This document shows positions 62,935 to 64,000 of a stretch of DNA of 64,000 bases, piece after piece; positions within the stretch are counted from its first letter, which is position 1, and each line of letters begins with the position of its first letter. The notes under the pieces were generated by a model, which searched no databases, was not told the DNA's origin, and was given only the letters and a program-made list of their open reading frames with translations. A program made the translations under genes and the position numbers. This DNA comes from Parashewanella curva (GTDB taxonomy: Bacteria; Pseudomonadota; Gammaproteobacteria; Enterobacterales; Shewanellaceae), in assembly GCF_003675895.1 (NCBI RefSeq), contig NZ_ML014764.1, positions 23,049 through 87,048 on the forward strand. The letters are read 5' to 3'.

Positions 62935-64000
62935 TGATGATTACTCCATAAGCTTGCATTAGTACACCATAAGCTTGCATTTTACTACTCCATAAGTTTG
63001 CTCTTTAACAAATGCTGAAAGGGGGCTTAACGATCGCTTCACTAGATGTGATTGAGTAGCTTCCTTTTTATTAGGAATTTGTTCTTCCTCTATCCAGCTT
63101 TTGCCCCAAATCTTGATAGCAAACAACGGAAGGGTTGGATCTAAAACGTCAATTTTTACAAATTTTGGTAAAGTAAATTTAACTTGATAAACAAATATAT
63201 ACTTGTTTAATACATAGAGCATCCAAAATTTATTACTTCTATGCTCTCAGTTCAATCTTCTACGAAATCTTTAAACGAACTTTATCTTTCACAAGATAGT
63301 TGTTCCACTCTAGAAGTGAAAAAGGAAGTATTTCCACAAGGCTATGAATTCGAGTTAAATGAAAGTTCTGAGCATTTCTCTCAATTAGAAAAGTTTATTT
63401 TGAACAATTGGGATTGTGGGGCAGCAGATCTAACATCAAAGGATGCTTTACTGGAAAGCTTTGCAAAGCTTAGTGATTTCGACTTTTCTACTCTCAAGGA
63501 TGCACGGTGGGAAAAAGATTCTTTAATATTTCTGGCTAAACATAAATTTAGCCAAAAAAGCTATTCAATTAAAGTACATGAAAATAGTTTTCGAACTTGT
63601 AGAAGAAACTATCAAAGGCATAGATCAGTTTTGAGCTCCTGCCCGAATGTTTCACTTGTCCATGGTGCAGTTAAAGTTGTATCGGCTACTGGAAAGTCAT
63701 ACTTTGTGGTAATTTACAATTTTGTTGTAGGTCTTACACTTGATCAAGCATTAAAGCGACAAATGCTGACAAATGAAAAGGCAGTAGATGGGTTAATCAG
63801 TTTATGTTTAGAGCTTAAAAAAATAGATTTTAATGTTCTTTTTTTGGATAAAACGGATTTTATTTTTACAGTGGATGCTGAAATCGTTATTACAGATTGG
63901 GATAAGCTATTTAACACTAAAAGCACTAATTCTGAAGAGAGTATTACTCGAAAATGTAATAGTTTTGTAAGCTCTATGATTTTCCAAGAGTAAATAATAT
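62935..64000. mobile_element. second Tn7-like element, first end and start only
   Basis: TGATGATTACTCC is followed by three TnsB-type sites at 62942-62960 (TACTCCATAAGCTTGCATT), 62963-62981 (TACACCATAAGCTTGCATT) and 62986-63001 (TACTCCATAAGTTTGC). Spacing is 21 and 23 bp, as in the first element. The orientation is the same, so two elements stand head to tail. The other end lies beyond the window. No tnsA follows; the first plus-strand gene is at 63241. Confidence 0.85.
63241..63993 (+). CDS. kinase-like protein, cargo of the second element
   Basis: A 250-residue protein I can only place loosely. The C-terminal half has the spacing of a degenerate protein-kinase/APH fold: SYSIKVHEN (possible Lys), FVVIYNFVVGLTLDQAL (hinge with V-x-G-x-T/L), and VITDWDKLF (DWD in place of DFG). 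The HRD-type Asp/Asn pair is not clear (LDKTDFIF). Related proteins handle lipopolysaccharide or act as small kinases. It begins 306 bp inside the second element end. Confidence 0.5.
   Translation: MLSVQSSTKSLNELYLSQDSCSTLEVKKEVFPQGYEFELNESSEHFSQLEKFILNNWDCGAADLTSKDALLESFAKLSDFDFSTLKDARWEKDSLIFLAKHKFSQKSYSIKVHENSFRTCRRNYQRHRSVLSSCPNVSLVHGAVKVVSATGKSYFVVIYNFVVGLTLDQALKRQMLTNEKAVDGLISLCLELKKIDFNVLFLDKTDFIFTVDAEIVITDWDKLFNTKSTNSEESITRKCNSFVSSMIFQE

Noticed and set aside
62959..63222. An 87-residue minus-strand frame running into the second element's end
   Set aside because: Its last codons lie in the TnsB sites and no family is recognisable; a real gene cannot be excluded, but I cannot support it.

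Overview
The window reads as the chromosome of a marine gammaproteobacterium in or near the Shewanellaceae. The supports are the gene order tolC / nudF-yqiB-cpdA-yqiA-parE, the hslVU-DUF971 block, uvrD-ubiA, ubiD-fre, a TIGR03899-type gene beside tolC, and generally A+T-rich DNA. The unusual effector-like proteins make a host-associated member such as Parashewanella my best guess, but that is inference. No rRNA or tRNA gene was recognised.

Bases 1-33421 are chromosomal. Ordinary housekeeping genes (uvrD 3' part, ubiA, fre, ubiD, hslU, hslV, yajG, a cyclophilin, ampG, tolC, nudF, yqiB, cpdA, yqiA, parE) alternate with large proteins of unknown function. Several of these (2399-3217, 3313-4908, 5736-8453, 22237-23871, 24079-26193) seem to share a module of about 100 residues with different C-termini. 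Two have a C-terminal region with the His-Asp-Gln-Cys order of CE-clan (Ulp1/YopJ-like) cysteine proteases. Next to them are two genes (18989-19906 and a frameshifted one at 20189-20664) whose helical regions resemble death-fold (Death/CARD) domains. Two MITE-like repeats lie at 11514-11685 and 14162-14464.

Bases 33424-62929 are a complete 29.5-kb Tn7-like transposon of the type I-F3 CRISPR-associated (CAST) class, with 13-bp terminal inverted repeats and a perfect 5-bp target duplication, TGACT. The insertion is at the parE stop codon, so parE stays intact. The parE-proximal end carries tnsA-tnsB-tnsC, then tniQ-cas8/5-cas7-cas6 and a three-spacer CRISPR array. No visible spacer matches parE. 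The element also encodes a second, larger TniQ/TnsD-like protein (46657-48408, minus strand), which could direct protein-guided homing to parE while the small TniQ works with Cascade. A possible one-spacer mini-array with exact 60-bp periodicity lies at 46093-46180, near an AbrB-like regulator.

Cargo includes a subtilisin-like protease with a partner lipoprotein, a type I restriction-modification operon (hsdM, hsdS, DUF3800, an unrecognised gene, hsdR), a RecQ-phosphoribosyltransferase/DprA pair of the RqlHI/PsyrTA kind, and several small genes.

From 62935 to the window end a second Tn7-like end begins directly after the shared TGACT. It has three TnsB-type sites at the same spacing, so two elements are stacked in tandem at the parE site. 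Its first plus-strand gene is kinase-like, not tnsA.
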